The notes under the pieces: model-generated | The model's database searches: none | Told to the model about the DNA's origin: nothing | Seen by the model: only the letters and a program-made list of their open reading frames with translations | Program-made: the position numbers and the translations under genes | Shown here: piece by piece, positions 63,959-64,000 of the stretch | Layout: each line of letters opens with the position of its first letter | Position numbering within the stretch: the stretch's first letter is position 1 | Source: Arenibacter sp. P308M17 | Lineage (GTDB): Bacteria; Bacteroidota; Bacteroidia; Flavobacteriales; Flavobacteriaceae | Assembly (NCBI RefSeq): GCF_003426735.1 | Contig: NZ_QVON01000004.1 | Coordinates: 409,611-473,610 of the forward strand | Direction of reading: 5' to 3' | DNA: 64,000 nucleotides

Positions 63959-64000
63959 CCGGTTCCTCCCTATGGGGAAAGCCTTCTTTTTTGTGTTTGT

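Noticed and set aside
46708..64000. Prophage
   Set aside because: An integrase and att-like repeats are present, but no capsid, tail, terminase or lysis genes are seen.

Overview
The window looks like a marine member of the Flavobacteriaceae (Bacteroidota). The evidence is the gldJ and porV genes of gliding and type IX secretion, a PafA-type phosphatase, Bacteroidota-style M3 and M28 peptidases, weak Shine-Dalgarno signals, TTG starts, a Bacteroidota tyrosine recombinase and two regions devoted to sulfated or fucosylated carbohydrate. No species can be named from sequence alone.

From 1 to about 31.3 kb the window is conserved core: purK-purE, an M3 oligopeptidase, a rhodanese lipoprotein, an ECF sigma factor with a small ZAS-type partner, a UbiA-like membrane protein, gcvP, a KAS III / methyltransferase / glycosyltransferase trio, pafA, mlaE-mlaF, a DUF389 protein, manC with a SprT-like protein, an AI-2E family transporter, a HAD / SDR / M28 group, pdhC-pdhA, cdd, porV, gldJ, murF and a tRNA-Val(GAC). 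Several intergenic gaps here hold palindromic extragenic repeats and clear hairpin terminators.

From 31.4 to 46.7 kb is a first accessory region: a sulfatase, then a five-gene operon (Gfo/Idh oxidoreductase, SDR, SIS-domain protein, FAD oxidoreductase, phosphotriesterase-family hydrolase) facing a GntR/UTRA regulator, then a large lipoprotein with a haem-binding CxxCH domain, a Tat-exported TIM-barrel epimerase-like protein and a Tat-exported Gfo/Idh protein. Three copies of one 16-bp palindrome lie before the operon, before gntR and directly before the haem protein, which defines a likely small regulon.

From 46.7 to 59.8 kb is a fucose region, all on the minus strand: TetR regulator, divergent GH95-like enzyme, sulfatase, two GH29-like fucosidases flanking an SGNH hydrolase, L-fuconate dehydratase, Gfo/Idh dehydrogenase and an SSS symporter. 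It fits outer-layer release of (sulfated, perhaps acylated) fucose, uptake, and oxidation through L-fuconate. There is no SusC/SusD pair. The region is bracketed by two direct repeats of about 70 bp made of the 3' half of a tRNA-Val(UAC) gene plus its terminator, so it is probably a genomic island.

From 59.8 kb to the end a second element starts at the same tRNA fragment: a tyrosine integrase with a duplicated start region, a COG2865-type ATP-binding protein with a nine-fold 12-bp in-frame repeat, relics that look like the starts of hsdM and hsdR (a decayed type I restriction system), and a small membrane protein in a cassette-like setting. The right end of this element is outside the window.
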